From the NCBI GenBank assembly GCA_946886365.1, contig CAMPIM010000031.1, positions 1 through 32,533 on the forward strand: DNA of 32,533 bases, in the 5' to 3' direction. Under the pieces are notes generated by a model, which searched no databases, was not told the origin of the DNA, and was given only the letters and a program-made list of their open reading frames with translations. Shown here in pieces: positions 7,882 to 16,525 of the stretch (the stretch's first letter is position 1; each line of letters opens with the position of its first letter). A program made the translations under genes and the position numbers. The stretch comes from an uncultured Novosphingobium sp. (GTDB lineage: Bacteria > Pseudomonadota > Alphaproteobacteria > Sphingomonadales > Sphingomonadaceae).

Positions 7882-9135
7882 TTATTGTGACGTCAGCCGC
7901 GCCGCCGATCCAACGGGCAGCAAGATCAGCGCGCTGCCGCGTGCCGACATGCCCCCGGCGATCGACCGCGCTCGACTGCCTGCACCCCAGAAACTGTCGA
8001 ACCGATTGGCGCCCTTGATGGCACCGCCCGTATCCTGGGCAATCCAGACGCCATTGGGCTCCGCGCGATCAAGCGAAAGCAGCACCGGCGCCCCCATCGG
8101 GACATATCGCGGATCAGCGGCGACGGTCGCCTCAGCCGTCACCGGCACCCCCATGGCGCCAATCGGCCCCGGCCCCGTCAGTTCGCGAAAAAACACGAAG
8201 CTCTTGTTTTCATTCACGATCTGCGCGCCCTCCACCGGGTTGGCGCGCAACCATGCCATGATATCCTGCATCGACCCCGCCTGGATCAATCCGCGATCCT
8301 TCATCAGCTTGCCGATGCCAGCATAATCGCGGCCATTCTGCCCGTCATAGCCGATCCGCATGACATCGCCACCGGGCAGCAGCAGACGTCCACTGCCCTG
8401 CACCTGAAGAAAGAAGAATTCGACCGGGTCCGCCGCCCACGCAAGTTCGAGCCCACGACAGGCGAGCGCACCAGCGACGATTTGGGAACGCTCGTCAAAG
8501 GGGACGAAATTGCTGCCTTGCACCTTGCCGCGAATGGTCCTGCCCTTGAGACTGTCACTGAACAAGCCAAGACTGACGTCGATCAGCTCGGGCGGACGGC
8601 GATAGATCGGGATCTGGTAGCCTGCTTGCTCATTTCGCGACCCGGAGATTTCAGGCTCATAATATCCCGTGACGAACGCTGTGCCGGGACCGACCTGCAC
8701 CGCCTCGAAATAGCGGGCGAAAAATTCATTGGCGCTCGCTTCAGGCCAGCTGGACGCAGCAGCGCAGGCGTTGTTCCAGTCCGATCCTCTTGTAAGGCCG
8801 CTCTGATCGATGCGCTTCATCAGCGACGGGCAGGAAAGACGAAATGCCTCCAGCGCCTTGCGTGAACGCTCTCCTGCTTCGATCAGTGGCGCAATGTCGG
8901 GACCACGCGTAACTCCGGCGGCGACCGCAGTTAAATTGTCGGCAGCCTGGGTCGATGGCGTAGCGGACGGCAAAGCGGGGCGCGGCGTCGCGGGAACTGC
9001 GCTGACCGGGGCCTCGGACCCGCGCACTGGCCTTGAAGGGGCAGGACCTGTGGCTCCGGGTGGGATGACACCGCCCGCGCATGCCGACAAGAGCAGCGCA
9101 GCCGACAGCGCTGCCCACGGCTGCCTGAAGTTCAT
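7882..9135 (-). CDS. mltA: Membrane-bound lytic murein transglycosylase A
   Basis: Outer-membrane lipoprotein that cleaves glycan strands of peptidoglycan to 1,6-anhydromuropeptides; 417 aa. The signal peptide ends in lipobox LSAC (Cys about residue 19). After a Pro/Ala-rich linker comes the MltA barrel domain (VTGYYEPEISGSR near 160, FFLQVQGSGRLLLPGG near 245), then the 3D domain with Asp-bearing IAQDTGGAIKGANRFDSFWG near 370, which contains the catalytic aspartate. The ATG overlaps the timA stop by 4 bp (ATGA type), indicating coupling, and the gene is followed directly by the Smr gene. Size and motif order match the family fully. Confidence 0.95.
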   Translation of the reverse strand: MNFRQPWAALSAALLLSACAGGVIPPGATGPAPSRPVRGSEAPVSAVPATPRPALPSATPSTQAADNLTAVAAGVTRGPDIAPLIEAGERSRKALEAFRLSCPSLMKRIDQSGLTRGSDWNNACAAASSWPEASANEFFARYFEAVQVGPGTAFVTGYYEPEISGSRNEQAGYQIPIYRRPPELIDVSLGLFSDSLKGRTIRGKVQGSNFVPFDERSQIVAGALACRGLELAWAADPVEFFFLQVQGSGRLLLPGGDVMRIGYDGQNGRDYAGIGKLMKDRGLIQAGSMQDIMAWLRANPVEGAQIVNENKSFVFFRELTGPGPIGAMGVPVTAEATVAADPRYVPMGAPVLLSLDRAEPNGVWIAQDTGGAIKGANRFDSFWGAGSRARSIAGGMSARGSALILLPVGSAARLTSQ

Positions 9136-9788
9136 GCCGCCTCGTCGGTTTCGCTAAGCTTCCAGTTGGGATCGGTGCTGCGCAAATCGCGCGTGAACGT
9201 CCAGATGTCGTTGGTGCCCACCGCATCGGTCAGCGAACCTGCCACGACATTGCCATCCTTGTCTCTAGTCACCGCTGCGATATCCGCCTCGAACCGAAGC
9301 GAGACTTCGGCAACACGTCCATCGACGCTGGCGCCGACGATCTGCGCCTTTTCGATCCGAACAAGCCGGTTGTCGAGCACATGACCCGCAGCCTCGCGTT
9401 GTGCAATGGACTCCTCGAAAGACGTCAACACGTCTGTATCGCACAGCCATTCCAGTTCCGACCGATCGCCCCGCCAGAACGCCTCCAGCACCATTTTATA
9501 GGCTACTTTCGCACCTTCGATAAATTGCGGGACATCGAAATTCCGGTCGGCCGCGATCAATGCGCGCACACCAGCTTCGCCACCTTGGGCGATCAAGCCA
9601 TCGGCCAACCGCACCGAATCACCGGCCATGTCCGTCATCGTGCGAGGCTGAAGAACAGTTACCTTCGCCCTGTCCTCAGCCGAACGCAACGCAGGTTCCT
9701 GCTCATGCCCCGTCCGCTTTCCCAGTACGGAGTAGAGCCGCAACGCCAGAAAACCGGCGATGAGGGCGAGGATCACGATTACATACAC
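9132..9788 (-). CDS. timA: Tim44-like inner-membrane protein (TimA)
   Basis: A 218-aa protein with one N-terminal membrane helix (YVIVILALIAGFLALRLYSVLG) followed by a charged linker and a Tim44-like domain (about 70-215; FIEGAKVAYKMVLEAFWRGD, then a beta-rich half ending in WTFTRDLRSTDPNWKL). It is the bacterial relative of the mitochondrial import component Tim44; its bacterial role is not settled, but its position divergent from secB and in front of mltA fits a job in the envelope or protein export. The start appears to be GTG 9788, as no ATG lies before the helix. It is the first gene of the timA-mltA-smr operon; its stop overlaps the mltA start by 4 bp. Confidence 0.88.
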   Translation of the reverse strand: MYVIVILALIAGFLALRLYSVLGKRTGHEQEPALRSAEDRAKVTVLQPRTMTDMAGDSVRLADGLIAQGGEAGVRALIAADRNFDVPQFIEGAKVAYKMVLEAFWRGDRSELEWLCDTDVLTSFEESIAQREAAGHVLDNRLVRIEKAQIVGASVDGRVAEVSLRFEADIAAVTRDKDGNVVAGSLTDAVGTNDIWTFTRDLRSTDPNWKLSETDEAA

Positions 9789-9807
9789 GGGGCAAAGAAC
9801 CCTTTAG

Positions 9808-9836
9808 ACTAGATCTGAAAACGACAACGCAATCAA
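9808..9836 (-). promoter_or_regulatory. Candidate promoter of timA
   Basis: On the minus strand TTGATT (9831-9836) and TCTAGT (9808-9813) are 17 bp apart. Transcription would start just in front of the GTG, leaving a very short leader. A TAAAGG at 9801-9806 is an alternative -10 of the type seen upstream of other genes here. Confidence 0.35.
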
Positions 9837-9885
9837 CATAGGCATGTTTCCGCCCATATTCAAATGGCGCCTTTCGGCGGCGGCA

Positions 9886-9914
9886 TTGCCCTGCCCCGCC
9901 GCCCCTGCTAAGCG
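9886..9914 (+). promoter_or_regulatory. Candidate promoter of secB
   Basis: TTGCCC (9886-9891), 17-bp spacer, TAAGCG (9909-9914), about 60 bp before the secB ATG. The -10 departs from TATAAT but resembles the elements found before aspC, rpsT and infC in this window. Confidence 0.4.
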
Positions 9915-9974
9915 CACGGGCCAACGTCTTGGGGCTTGTTGCCCCCGGACCAACAGGAAATTCAGGGAACTCAA

Positions 9975-10475
9975 ATGGCCGACGAAGCCGATATGATCCA
10001 GACCAGCGCGGGTAACGGCGCCGACACGAGCCCACAGATCGCGCTCATCAGCCAATATGTGAAGGATCTGTCGTTCGAGAACCCTAATTCGCCTGCCGTC
10101 TACCAATGGCCAGATCAGCCGCAAATCGATGTTCAGTTCAACATCGGGGCCGACAAGGTCGGTGATGAAGTCGTGGAAGTTTCCTTGAAAATCGAAGTGA
10201 AGGCGCTCGCTCCGCAGGGTACGGCATTTGCGGTCGAACTGCTGTACGCCGCGCTCTTCGGCATGCGCAATGTGCCGGACGAACAGCTTCAGCCTTTCAT
10301 GCTGGCAGAAGCGCCGCGCCTGCTCTTTCCCTTCGCCCGCCGCGTTCTGGCCGATGCGATCCGCGATGGCGGTTTCCCGCCGCTGTTGCTGGACCCGATC
10401 GATTTCGGTGGACTTTACGAGCAGCAGGCTCAGGCGATCGCACAAACCGCTGGCGAACCGGCTGGTCACGCCTGA
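9975..10475 (+). CDS. secB: Protein-export chaperone SecB
   Basis: Tetrameric cytosolic chaperone that keeps preproteins unfolded and passes them to SecA; 166 aa. Family features are ISQYVKDLSFENPNSP near residue 30, VSLKIEVKA near 70, and the C-terminal segment AEAPRLLFPFARRVLADAIRDGGFPPLLLDPIDF, which is the most conserved part. The ATG at 9975, preceded by CAGGGAA, is preferred over an upstream in-frame CTG-type extension at 9936. The C-terminal tail lacks the Cys/zinc element but ends in the common A/Q-rich region. It is divergent from timA, an arrangement frequent in alphaproteobacteria. Confidence 0.96.
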   Translation: MADEADMIQTSAGNGADTSPQIALISQYVKDLSFENPNSPAVYQWPDQPQIDVQFNIGADKVGDEVVEVSLKIEVKALAPQGTAFAVELLYAALFGMRNVPDEQLQPFMLAEAPRLLFPFARRVLADAIRDGGFPPLLLDPIDFGGLYEQQAQAIAQTAGEPAGHA

Positions 10476-10609
10476 AGCACATATGAGGCCGCACTCCGCT
10501 CCCGCTGGGCTCGCCAAGCTTGCGGTAATCGGAGTAAGCGAACTGCCCTGCGCTTCGGCCGTAGGCAGAACGGACCAGCCCAACCTCGCTCGGCGGGAGA
10601 GATAATCCC

Positions 10610-12202
10610 ATGAAGTTGGTCAAGGCGCTTGGCTCGGTAGGCGGGCTGACGCTCGCCAGCAGGGTGCTCGCGCTGGTCCGTGACTCATTGGCCGCGCGCT
10701 ATGTCGGTGCAGGCTTTGCGTCGGACGCCTTCAATGGCGTAGCATTTCGCCTGCCCAACATGTTTCGCGCCCTGTTTGCGGAGGGCGCCTTTTCCGCAGC
10801 CTTCATTCCAATGTTCAACCGCAAGGCGGCGGGGCCGGGCGGTGTCGCGGACGGCTATCATTTCGCCGAACGTGCGCTTGCCGTCCTGTTGCCGGTGCTT
10901 ATTCTTTTCACTGTCATCCTGATTGCTGCGGCCTACCCCATCACCTGGCTGCTATCCGGCGGTTTCTCGCGCCAAAACCCGACGCCGGAGCAGTTTGCCT
11001 TCGCGGTGCTGTTGTCGCGCATCACCCTGCCCTATCTCGCCCTGATCAGCCTTGCTTCCTTGTTGGGCGGCATATTGAATTCGCTCGATAAATTCTGGGT
11101 GAATGCCGCCGCGCCGATATTGCTTAATATCGCAATGATCGCCGGGCTGTGGCTTTTCCACGGGGCGGACGAATATGAAACGGCTCGTGTCCAGGCCACA
11201 TCGGTCACTGTGGGCGGAGCGCTGCAACTCTTATGGCTGATCTGGGCCTGCCGTCGCGCGGGCGTATCGATGAAGATCAAACGCCCCCGTCTTGACGGTG
11301 ACGTGCGTGAATTGCTGCGTCTTATCGTGCCAGCTGCCGCCGGTGCTGGCGCTTCGCAGATCAACCTGCTTATTTCCACGGCCTTGTCCGGTTGGCTGCT
11401 AGCCTCCGGGTCGATCACCTATATCTACTACGCCGATCGGTTGAACCAACTGCCGCTTGGACTGATCGGGATCGGCCTTGGCACCATATTGCTGCCGACC
11501 ATTTCCCGGCTTCTGTCGACGGGGCAGGAGCAGGTGGCCATGGAAACGCAAAATCGCGGCGTGGAGTTGGCCCTCTTTCTCACATTGCCCGCGACGATCG
11601 CCTTCATCACGGTTGCCGAGCCGATCGTTCGCGGCCTTTTTCAATATGGCCGCTTCAGCGTTGAGGATGCGCGTCGCTGTGGCTGGGCATTGTCCGCCTT
11701 CTCGATCGGCCTCCCCTCCTATGTGCTCGTGAAGGTTCTGACGCCCGGCTATTATGCGCGTGGCGACACCAAAACGCCGGTGCGTTATGCGATGCTATCC
11801 ATCCTCATCAACATCATCGGCAATATCGCACTAATCCCCCTGCTCGGGCATGTAGGCCCGCCGCTGGCGACTGCGATGTCCTCGACCGTCAATGTCGCCA
11901 TGCTTTATGCAACGCTGGTAAAGCGCGGCCATTTCATCGCTGATGCGCAGCTGCGCCGAAGGCTTCCTCGACTTGCGCTGGCAGCACTCGTCATGGGCGG
12001 CGCGCTTGTCGCGGGCGAAAGCCTCCTTGAACCATGGTTAGCGGGGGCAATGATCCAGCGTTATCTTGCGCTGGCCGTGCTTGTCGGCGCGGGGATAGCG
12101 CTTTACGGGATAGCCTGTTTCCTGACGGGCGCCTATCGGGTGTCCGACCTTAAGGCACTCATGCGCCGACGGGGCTCAACCACAACCCAAGAGAATGGAT
12201 AG
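10610..12202 (+). CDS. murJ: Lipid II flippase MurJ (MviN)
   Basis: Polytopic inner-membrane transporter of the MOP superfamily that flips lipid II to the periplasmic face for peptidoglycan synthesis. At 530 aa it has the usual length and about 14 hydrophobic segments. The N-terminal hallmark ASRVLALVRDSLAARYVGAG is followed by AFRLPNMFRALFAEGAFSAAFIPMFN (about 45-70), which carries the conserved Arg residues of the central cavity. TPVRYAMLSILINIIGNIAL lies near 390. GGGAGAGA precedes the ATG. The stop overlaps the upstream candidate start of trpS, so murJ and trpS form an operon. A 134-bp gap separates it from secB, in which I see no gene and no convincing terminator. Confidence 0.95.
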   Translation: MKLVKALGSVGGLTLASRVLALVRDSLAARYVGAGFASDAFNGVAFRLPNMFRALFAEGAFSAAFIPMFNRKAAGPGGVADGYHFAERALAVLLPVLILFTVILIAAAYPITWLLSGGFSRQNPTPEQFAFAVLLSRITLPYLALISLASLLGGILNSLDKFWVNAAAPILLNIAMIAGLWLFHGADEYETARVQATSVTVGGALQLLWLIWACRRAGVSMKIKRPRLDGDVRELLRLIVPAAAGAGASQINLLISTALSGWLLASGSITYIYYADRLNQLPLGLIGIGLGTILLPTISRLLSTGQEQVAMETQNRGVELALFLTLPATIAFITVAEPIVRGLFQYGRFSVEDARRCGWALSAFSIGLPSYVLVKVLTPGYYARGDTKTPVRYAMLSILINIIGNIALIPLLGHVGPPLATAMSSTVNVAMLYATLVKRGHFIADAQLRRRLPRLALAALVMGGALVAGESLLEPWLAGAMIQRYLALAVLVGAGIALYGIACFLTGAYRVSDLKALMRRRGSTTTQENG

Positions 12203-12206
12203 AAGA

Positions 12207-13211
12207 ATGCGCGTCCTTTCCGGCATCCAGCCGACCGGTAATCTGCACCTGGGCAATTATCTGGGCGCGATCCGCAATTGGGTTCGGATGCAGGACGAGA
12301 TGGATGCAGCAAGTCAATGCTTCTTCTTTCTGGCCGACATGCATTCGATCACCGTGCATGAGGGGCGCGAGCAGCGCATCCGTAACGTCCGGGACATGGC
12401 GGCGGCGCTTGTCGCTGCGGGGATTGATCCCGATCGCTCTGTACTGTTCAATCAGGCACGGGTCCCCGCCCATGCGGAGCTATGCTGGTTGCTGAACGGC
12501 ACGGCGCGGATTGGCTGGCTGAACCGCATGACGCAGTTCAAGGACAAGGTCGGCAAGGATCGCGAAGGCGCCTCGATCGGCCTGTTCGTCTATCCGGTAC
12601 TCCAGGCAGCCGACATCCTCGTCTATAATGCTACGCATGTGCCTGTGGGTGAGGACCAGAAGCAGCATCTCGAACTCGCCCGGGACATCGCAACAAAGTT
12701 CAACACGGATTTCGGGGTCGAACTGTTCACCTTGCCCGATCCGATCATCCCCAAGGGATCGGCGCGCATCATGTCCTTGCGCGATGGCAGTGCAAAGATG
12801 TCGAAGTCCGATCCGTCGGACATGAGCCGCATCAACCTCACCGATGAGGATGACGCGATCATGCAGAAGGTGAAGAAGGCCAAGACTGATCCGGAACCAT
12901 TGCCCGAAACGGCAGAAGGTCTGCAGGGCCGGCCGGAAGCGAATAATCTGATCGGCATCTACGCGACCTTGACCGGCAGAACGGCCGACGCCGTGTGCGT
13001 CGAATTTGCAGGCAAGGGTTTTGGGGCTTTCAAACCTGCTTTGGGCGAACTGCTGGTTGAAACCCTCCGGCCTATCCGCACGCGCTTCCTTGAACTGCGC
13101 ACAGATGACGCGGCGCTCGACGCTATATTGGAGAATGGTGCGGCGAAGGCGCGTGCCGCCGCTGAACCCGCATTGCGGTCGGCCTATGATGCGATGGGCC
13201 TGATGCGCTGA
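12207..13211 (+). CDS. trpS: Tryptophanyl-tRNA synthetase
   Basis: Class I aminoacyl-tRNA synthetase charging tRNA-Trp; about 334 aa, typical of the bacterial form. The class I signatures are clear: HLGN (HIGH box) at residues 14-17 in SGIQPTGNLHLGNYLGA, and KMSKS near residue 200 in DGSAKMSKSDPSD. The tryptophan/AMP pocket motifs (VPVGEDQKQHLELARDIA) are near 150. Family members usually start at MRVLSG, so ATG 12207 is favoured. An in-frame ATG at 12195 overlapping the murJ stop (ATGGATAG) is the alternative and would add four residues. Confidence 0.96.
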   Translation: MRVLSGIQPTGNLHLGNYLGAIRNWVRMQDEMDAASQCFFFLADMHSITVHEGREQRIRNVRDMAAALVAAGIDPDRSVLFNQARVPAHAELCWLLNGTARIGWLNRMTQFKDKVGKDREGASIGLFVYPVLQAADILVYNATHVPVGEDQKQHLELARDIATKFNTDFGVELFTLPDPIIPKGSARIMSLRDGSAKMSKSDPSDMSRINLTDEDDAIMQKVKKAKTDPEPLPETAEGLQGRPEANNLIGIYATLTGRTADAVCVEFAGKGFGAFKPALGELLVETLRPIRTRFLELRTDDAALDAILENGAAKARAAAEPALRSAYDAMGLMR

Positions 13212-13376
13212 AACGCTGCCCGTCGTCGACGGAATAACGATCCCCGTGACGTCTTGCCTATAGCTGACATTATTGCGTCCGCCCGCCTTGTTTGAGCGTT
13301 CAAATGATGTTCAGTTGCGTTCTGCTATTGTCGGGCGCAAGGTTGCAATGGTTCTCTGCCTTAGGGACGCTGGAAT

Positions 13377-14024
13377 ATGAAACTTATCAAAAAGATTGGT
13401 ATGGTTGCGGCGCCGACGTTGGCGCTGATCGGCCTTTCTGGCTGTGCTTCATCCTTCAAAGCAAATGTCGCGCGCTTCCAGCAATTGCCTGCACCCGCCG
13501 GGCAGAGCTTCACAATCGTTTCTGATGACCCCAGTCTCGCCGGTGGCCTTGAATTTTCGCAATATGCAGGGATGGTAGGTCAACGCCTGGCGCAGACGGG
13601 CTACACTCCCGCATCTGATCCGGCCCGCGCGGACCTGATCGTCCGCGTCGCCTATCATGTCGATAATGGGCGTGAGAAGGTGCGCTCTACCGGCTTCGGC
13701 CCGCCCGACCCCTATTTCTATGGCGGCTGGGGCTGGCGCGGCCGCTGGGGCAGGCCTTGGGGCTACGGCTTCTATGACCCGTGGCTGTTCGGCCCCGGTT
13801 ACAGCGACGTCAGCAGCTATACCGTGTATACCAGCGACCTCAGCATGAAGATCGATCGGGCGGCCGACAATAGGCGGCTGTTCGAAGGCAAGGCTTCCGC
13901 ACAGTCCTTGTCGAACAGGTTGACCTATCTCGTCCCCAACTTGATCGACGCCATGTTCACCGGCTTTCCGGGGCAGAATGGCGAGGACGTAAAAATCACC
14001 CTGCCACCGGAACGGAAGGGCTGA
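13377..14024 (+). CDS. DUF4136 lipoprotein
   Basis: A 215-aa lipoprotein with a signal peptide ending in lipobox LSGC (Cys about residue 23), followed by a DUF4136-like domain of unknown function. Typical points are the early FQQLPAP segment, GYTPASDPARADLIVRVAYHV near 80, and the late LFEGKASAQSLSNRL and LIDAMFTGFPG segments. A loop rich in Gly, Trp, Arg and Tyr (about residues 105-135: YGGWGWRGRWGRPWGYG) is likely exposed and is the variable part of the family. An AGGGAC ribosome site lies before the ATG. It stands alone between trpS (165 bp gap) and a strong terminator. Confidence 0.85.
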   Translation: MKLIKKIGMVAAPTLALIGLSGCASSFKANVARFQQLPAPAGQSFTIVSDDPSLAGGLEFSQYAGMVGQRLAQTGYTPASDPARADLIVRVAYHVDNGREKVRSTGFGPPDPYFYGGWGWRGRWGRPWGYGFYDPWLFGPGYSDVSSYTVYTSDLSMKIDRAADNRRLFEGKASAQSLSNRLTYLVPNLIDAMFTGFPGQNGEDVKITLPPERKG

Positions 14025-14042
14025 TCTCGGACGAAACGCTCA

Positions 14043-14082
14043 TCGGCGGTCTTCACTTCGGAGTAGGAGACCGCCGAATTTT
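14043..14082 (+). terminator. Intrinsic terminator after the DUF4136 gene
   Basis: Perfect 10-bp stem TCGGCGGTCT (14043-14052) / AGACCGCCGA (14068-14077), 15-nt loop, then ATTTTCT. It starts 19 bp past the DUF4136 stop. The T-run is only on the plus-strand side, so it does not serve the converging cyclophilin gene. Confidence 0.75.
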
Positions 14083-14097
14083 CTCGGTTTGGCAGGA

Positions 14098-14703
14098 TCA
14101 GGGAAGCCGACGGGCTGTCGTGATCCGGATAGGTTGCTCCAGCATCTGCCCCTTCATAACCCCCTCGCCCTCAGTCGGCGACTTTGGTGCCGAGAGGATC
14201 GCGCGGACCACGTCCATGCCCTCCACCACATGGGCAAACACGGCAAAGCCCTGATTATCGCCCGGGGACGCGGGTTGCGCGTCCATGCTGGGCATCTTGC
14301 CAAGGGCGATGAAGAAATCGCCGGTGGCGCTTCCAGGCGCATAGCGTGCCATGGAAAGCGCGCCTTCATCATGGGTAAGCCCGGTTTGCGTGGTGGACTC
14401 ATGGGCGATGGGCGGGAGTGCGCGCGCGGGATCATTCTGCGTTCCGCCCTGGACGAAGCCATAATCGGCTGTCCCCACGGCGCGGTAGAATGTGGTGCCG
14501 TCCAGCCGCTTTTGATCGACGTAGCGCAAGAAGTTGCGCGCGGTGATCGGCGCCTTGGCTAGATGGACGGCGACGATGATGCGGCCAGCACTTGTATCAA
14601 GCGCAACCTGCACATCCTGGGAAGGAGAAGAAGCCGGAACCTGAGCAGCAGCGGCCGTGAAGGAAAGTATAGCAGCGAGCAGAAGGGCAAAATGTCGGAT
14701 CAC
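14098..14703 (-). CDS. Periplasmic cyclophilin-type peptidyl-prolyl isomerase
   Basis: A 201-aa exported prolyl isomerase that speeds folding of envelope proteins. A signal peptide (cleavage near AAAAQ, residue 21) precedes one cyclophilin domain. Conserved elements are ARNFLRYVDQKRLDGTTFYRAV, YGFVQGGTQND near 85, and GALSMARYAPGSATGDFFIALG near 115, which includes the core FF(I) of the active site. The usual substrate-pocket QGG and FFI motifs are kept; the Trp found in cyclosporin-sensitive enzymes is absent. The start is GTG 14703, with AGGGTG just upstream. It lies 37 bp after dnaA on the same strand and may be read through from it. Confidence 0.92.
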   Translation of the reverse strand: MIRHFALLLAAILSFTAAAAQVPASSPSQDVQVALDTSAGRIIVAVHLAKAPITARNFLRYVDQKRLDGTTFYRAVGTADYGFVQGGTQNDPARALPPIAHESTTQTGLTHDEGALSMARYAPGSATGDFFIALGKMPSMDAQPASPGDNQGFAVFAHVVEGMDVVRAILSAPKSPTEGEGVMKGQMLEQPIRITTARRLP

Positions 14704-14740
14704 AGCGACACCCTAATCCATCGCTACATCGCTGTCAGCG

Positions 14741-16153
14741 TCAGTTTTCCAGCTGGCGAAGGAGGGTACGGACGTCGGCGTCGATGTCGGCGTTCGTCTG
14801 CCGCAGTTCCTCGATCGTGCGCACGGCGTGGATGACGGTGCTATGATCGCGGCCGCCAAAAATGCGTCCGATTTCGGGCAGCGACCGGGGCGTCATCTTC
14901 TTAGCGAGATACATGGCCACCTGACGGGGTCTCGCCACAGCGCGAGCGCGGCGCTTGGACCGCATCTCCGAGGCGTCGATCTTGTAATGCGCCGCGCAGA
15001 CCTTCTGGATCTCGTCTACCGTGATGCGGCGCGCGTTGGCGCGCACGGCGTCGGCGAGCATGCTTTGGGCAAATTCCAGATCGACGGAGCGGCCGGTCAG
15101 TTGGCCGTAGGCGATCAGTTTGTTGAAAGCGCCTTCTAACTCACGAATGTTTGAGCGAATTGAACGCGCTAGAAAATCGATGACGGCGTCAGGGACCGGC
15201 GGGTCGCCGGCGATGGCGCGCTTGGCTTCCAGGATGGACAGGCGCAGGTCGAGGTCGGCCGGGCGGATGTCCGCGACCAGCCCTCCGGCGAGGCGGGAGA
15301 GGATGCGGGCGTCGATCGAATCGAGCAGTTGCGGGGCGCGGTCGGCGGTCACGACGATGCGAGCGCCAGAGTCGATCAAGTCATTGATAGTGTGTAGAAA
15401 TTCCTCCTGCGTGGAGCCCTTTCCCGCGATGAACTGGATATCGTCGATCAGCAGCAGGCGGGCAGCGCGCAGGCGCGCCTTGAACATCATGGTCTCGTTC
15501 GCGCGCATCGCGTTCACGAACTCCATCATGAACCGCTCCGCCGACATGTAGAGCACGGGCGCGGCGGGAGAGTGGGTGGAGAAGTGCTGGGCGATGGCGT
15601 GGAGCAGGTGCGTCTTGCCCTGTCCCGTGCTGCCATGGATGAAAAGCGGGCTGAAACGGGGCTGCGCTTCTGCCGCGATCGCCTGCGCCGCGGAAAAGGC
15701 GAGATGGTTGGATTCGCCGGTTACGAAATCGGCAAAGCTGTGGCGCGGCTGAAAATTGCAAGCGGGGGCGGCATCAAGGGAAACCGGATCAACAACGGCG
15801 GTCTCCTCCACCGGTGCGGCTTCGAGCAGGCGCGGGCCGATGGAGTTAGGCGCGCGGCGAAGCCTGACCTCCCGGACCCCTACGCCAGCACAGCGCCATG
15901 CCATGCAAAGGCGGTCACCAAAATGACCGGACACGAAATTGGCCGTGAAGTCGGAGGCGAACAGCAGGTCCAGCGTCTGGGATTCGGGGCAATAGTCGCC
16001 CAGCCGAGCGGCCTTCAGCCACTGATCGAACATGCGCGGGCCGATGTCGCGGCGAAGCCCGGCGCGGATCGCGTCCCACGCCGATTCCAGACGCGCGCCA
16101 TCATGCGATGCCTGAACGCTCAAACTATCCGCCACTGCCGTGAAACCCTTCAT
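14741..16153 (-). CDS. dnaA: Chromosomal replication initiator DnaA
   Basis: AAA+ protein that binds DnaA boxes at oriC, melts the origin and loads DnaB; 470 aa. Domain I spans about 22-90 (ESAWDAIRAGLRRDIG...), followed by a linker and the AAA+ domain (about 135-350). Walker A is GSTGQGKT (174-181), with Gln where most bacteria have Leu; Walker B is LLLIDDIQF (Asp237/238); sensor II is near IRSNIRELEGAFNKL. Domain IV (about 378-470) carries the DNA-binding signature GGRDHSTVIHAVRTIE. The ATG at 16153 has a GGGGG stretch 8 nt upstream. The order mutM-rpsT-dnaA, divergent from ubiE-ubiB, is conserved in alphaproteobacteria. No DnaA-box cluster lies next to it, so this is probably not oriC. Confidence 0.97.
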   Translation of the reverse strand: MKGFTAVADSLSVQASHDGARLESAWDAIRAGLRRDIGPRMFDQWLKAARLGDYCPESQTLDLLFASDFTANFVSGHFGDRLCMAWRCAGVGVREVRLRRAPNSIGPRLLEAAPVEETAVVDPVSLDAAPACNFQPRHSFADFVTGESNHLAFSAAQAIAAEAQPRFSPLFIHGSTGQGKTHLLHAIAQHFSTHSPAAPVLYMSAERFMMEFVNAMRANETMMFKARLRAARLLLIDDIQFIAGKGSTQEEFLHTINDLIDSGARIVVTADRAPQLLDSIDARILSRLAGGLVADIRPADLDLRLSILEAKRAIAGDPPVPDAVIDFLARSIRSNIRELEGAFNKLIAYGQLTGRSVDLEFAQSMLADAVRANARRITVDEIQKVCAAHYKIDASEMRSKRRARAVARPRQVAMYLAKKMTPRSLPEIGRIFGGRDHSTVIHAVRTIEELRQTNADIDADVRTLLRQLEN

Positions 16154-16268
16154 AAACAGTCGACCCCCATCAACTGTGCCCCTGCCGGGCAGGGACCATC
16201 AGACGCAAAAATCCGTTTGGAAAAGCGGGAGCTTCCCCAACAAGTCTGCGCAAAAACAACCTAATGAC

Positions 16269-16297
16269 GATCACCGGAATCGATTCGAGTGGTGATC
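16269..16297. promoter_or_regulatory. Nested palindrome in the dnaA leader, possible operator
   Basis: GATCACC (16269-16275) and GGTGATC (16291-16297) form a perfect 7-bp inverted repeat. Inside it sits a second perfect palindrome, GAATCGATTC (16277-16286), which is two abutting GANTC sites. It lies about 11 bp downstream of the candidate dnaA -10, where a bound protein or methylation could affect transcription. Confidence 0.4.
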
Positions 16298-16307
16298 AGA
16301 GAGTTGA

Positions 16308-16336
16308 AAATAGACAGGCAATCTTCGCCTGATCAA
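16308..16336 (-). promoter_or_regulatory. Candidate dnaA promoter
   Basis: On the minus strand TTGATC (16331-16336), 17-bp spacer, CTATTT (16308-16313). The leader to the dnaA ATG would be about 145 nt. Pattern match only. Confidence 0.35.
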
Positions 16337-16525
16337 GGGCAAGGCCCTTCAAAAATATGAAATAAAGACGTTGACGCGGAAAACCGGGGAAAATGGCGAA
16401 ATGAACAGAATATCACGCAAATACAGATACTTAGCAAATATACACCTCTGTGCCCTTTTGCTCGAATCGTGAGGGAATCGCGGGAAACTGCGGATGTCCG
16501 TTACGGCCGCGTGACGGAATCATGA

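Noticed and set aside
10476..10609. Gene or terminator between secB and murJ
   Set aside because: Only weak, interrupted inverted repeats (e.g. CTGCC...GGCAG) and no convincing coding frame; left unassigned.
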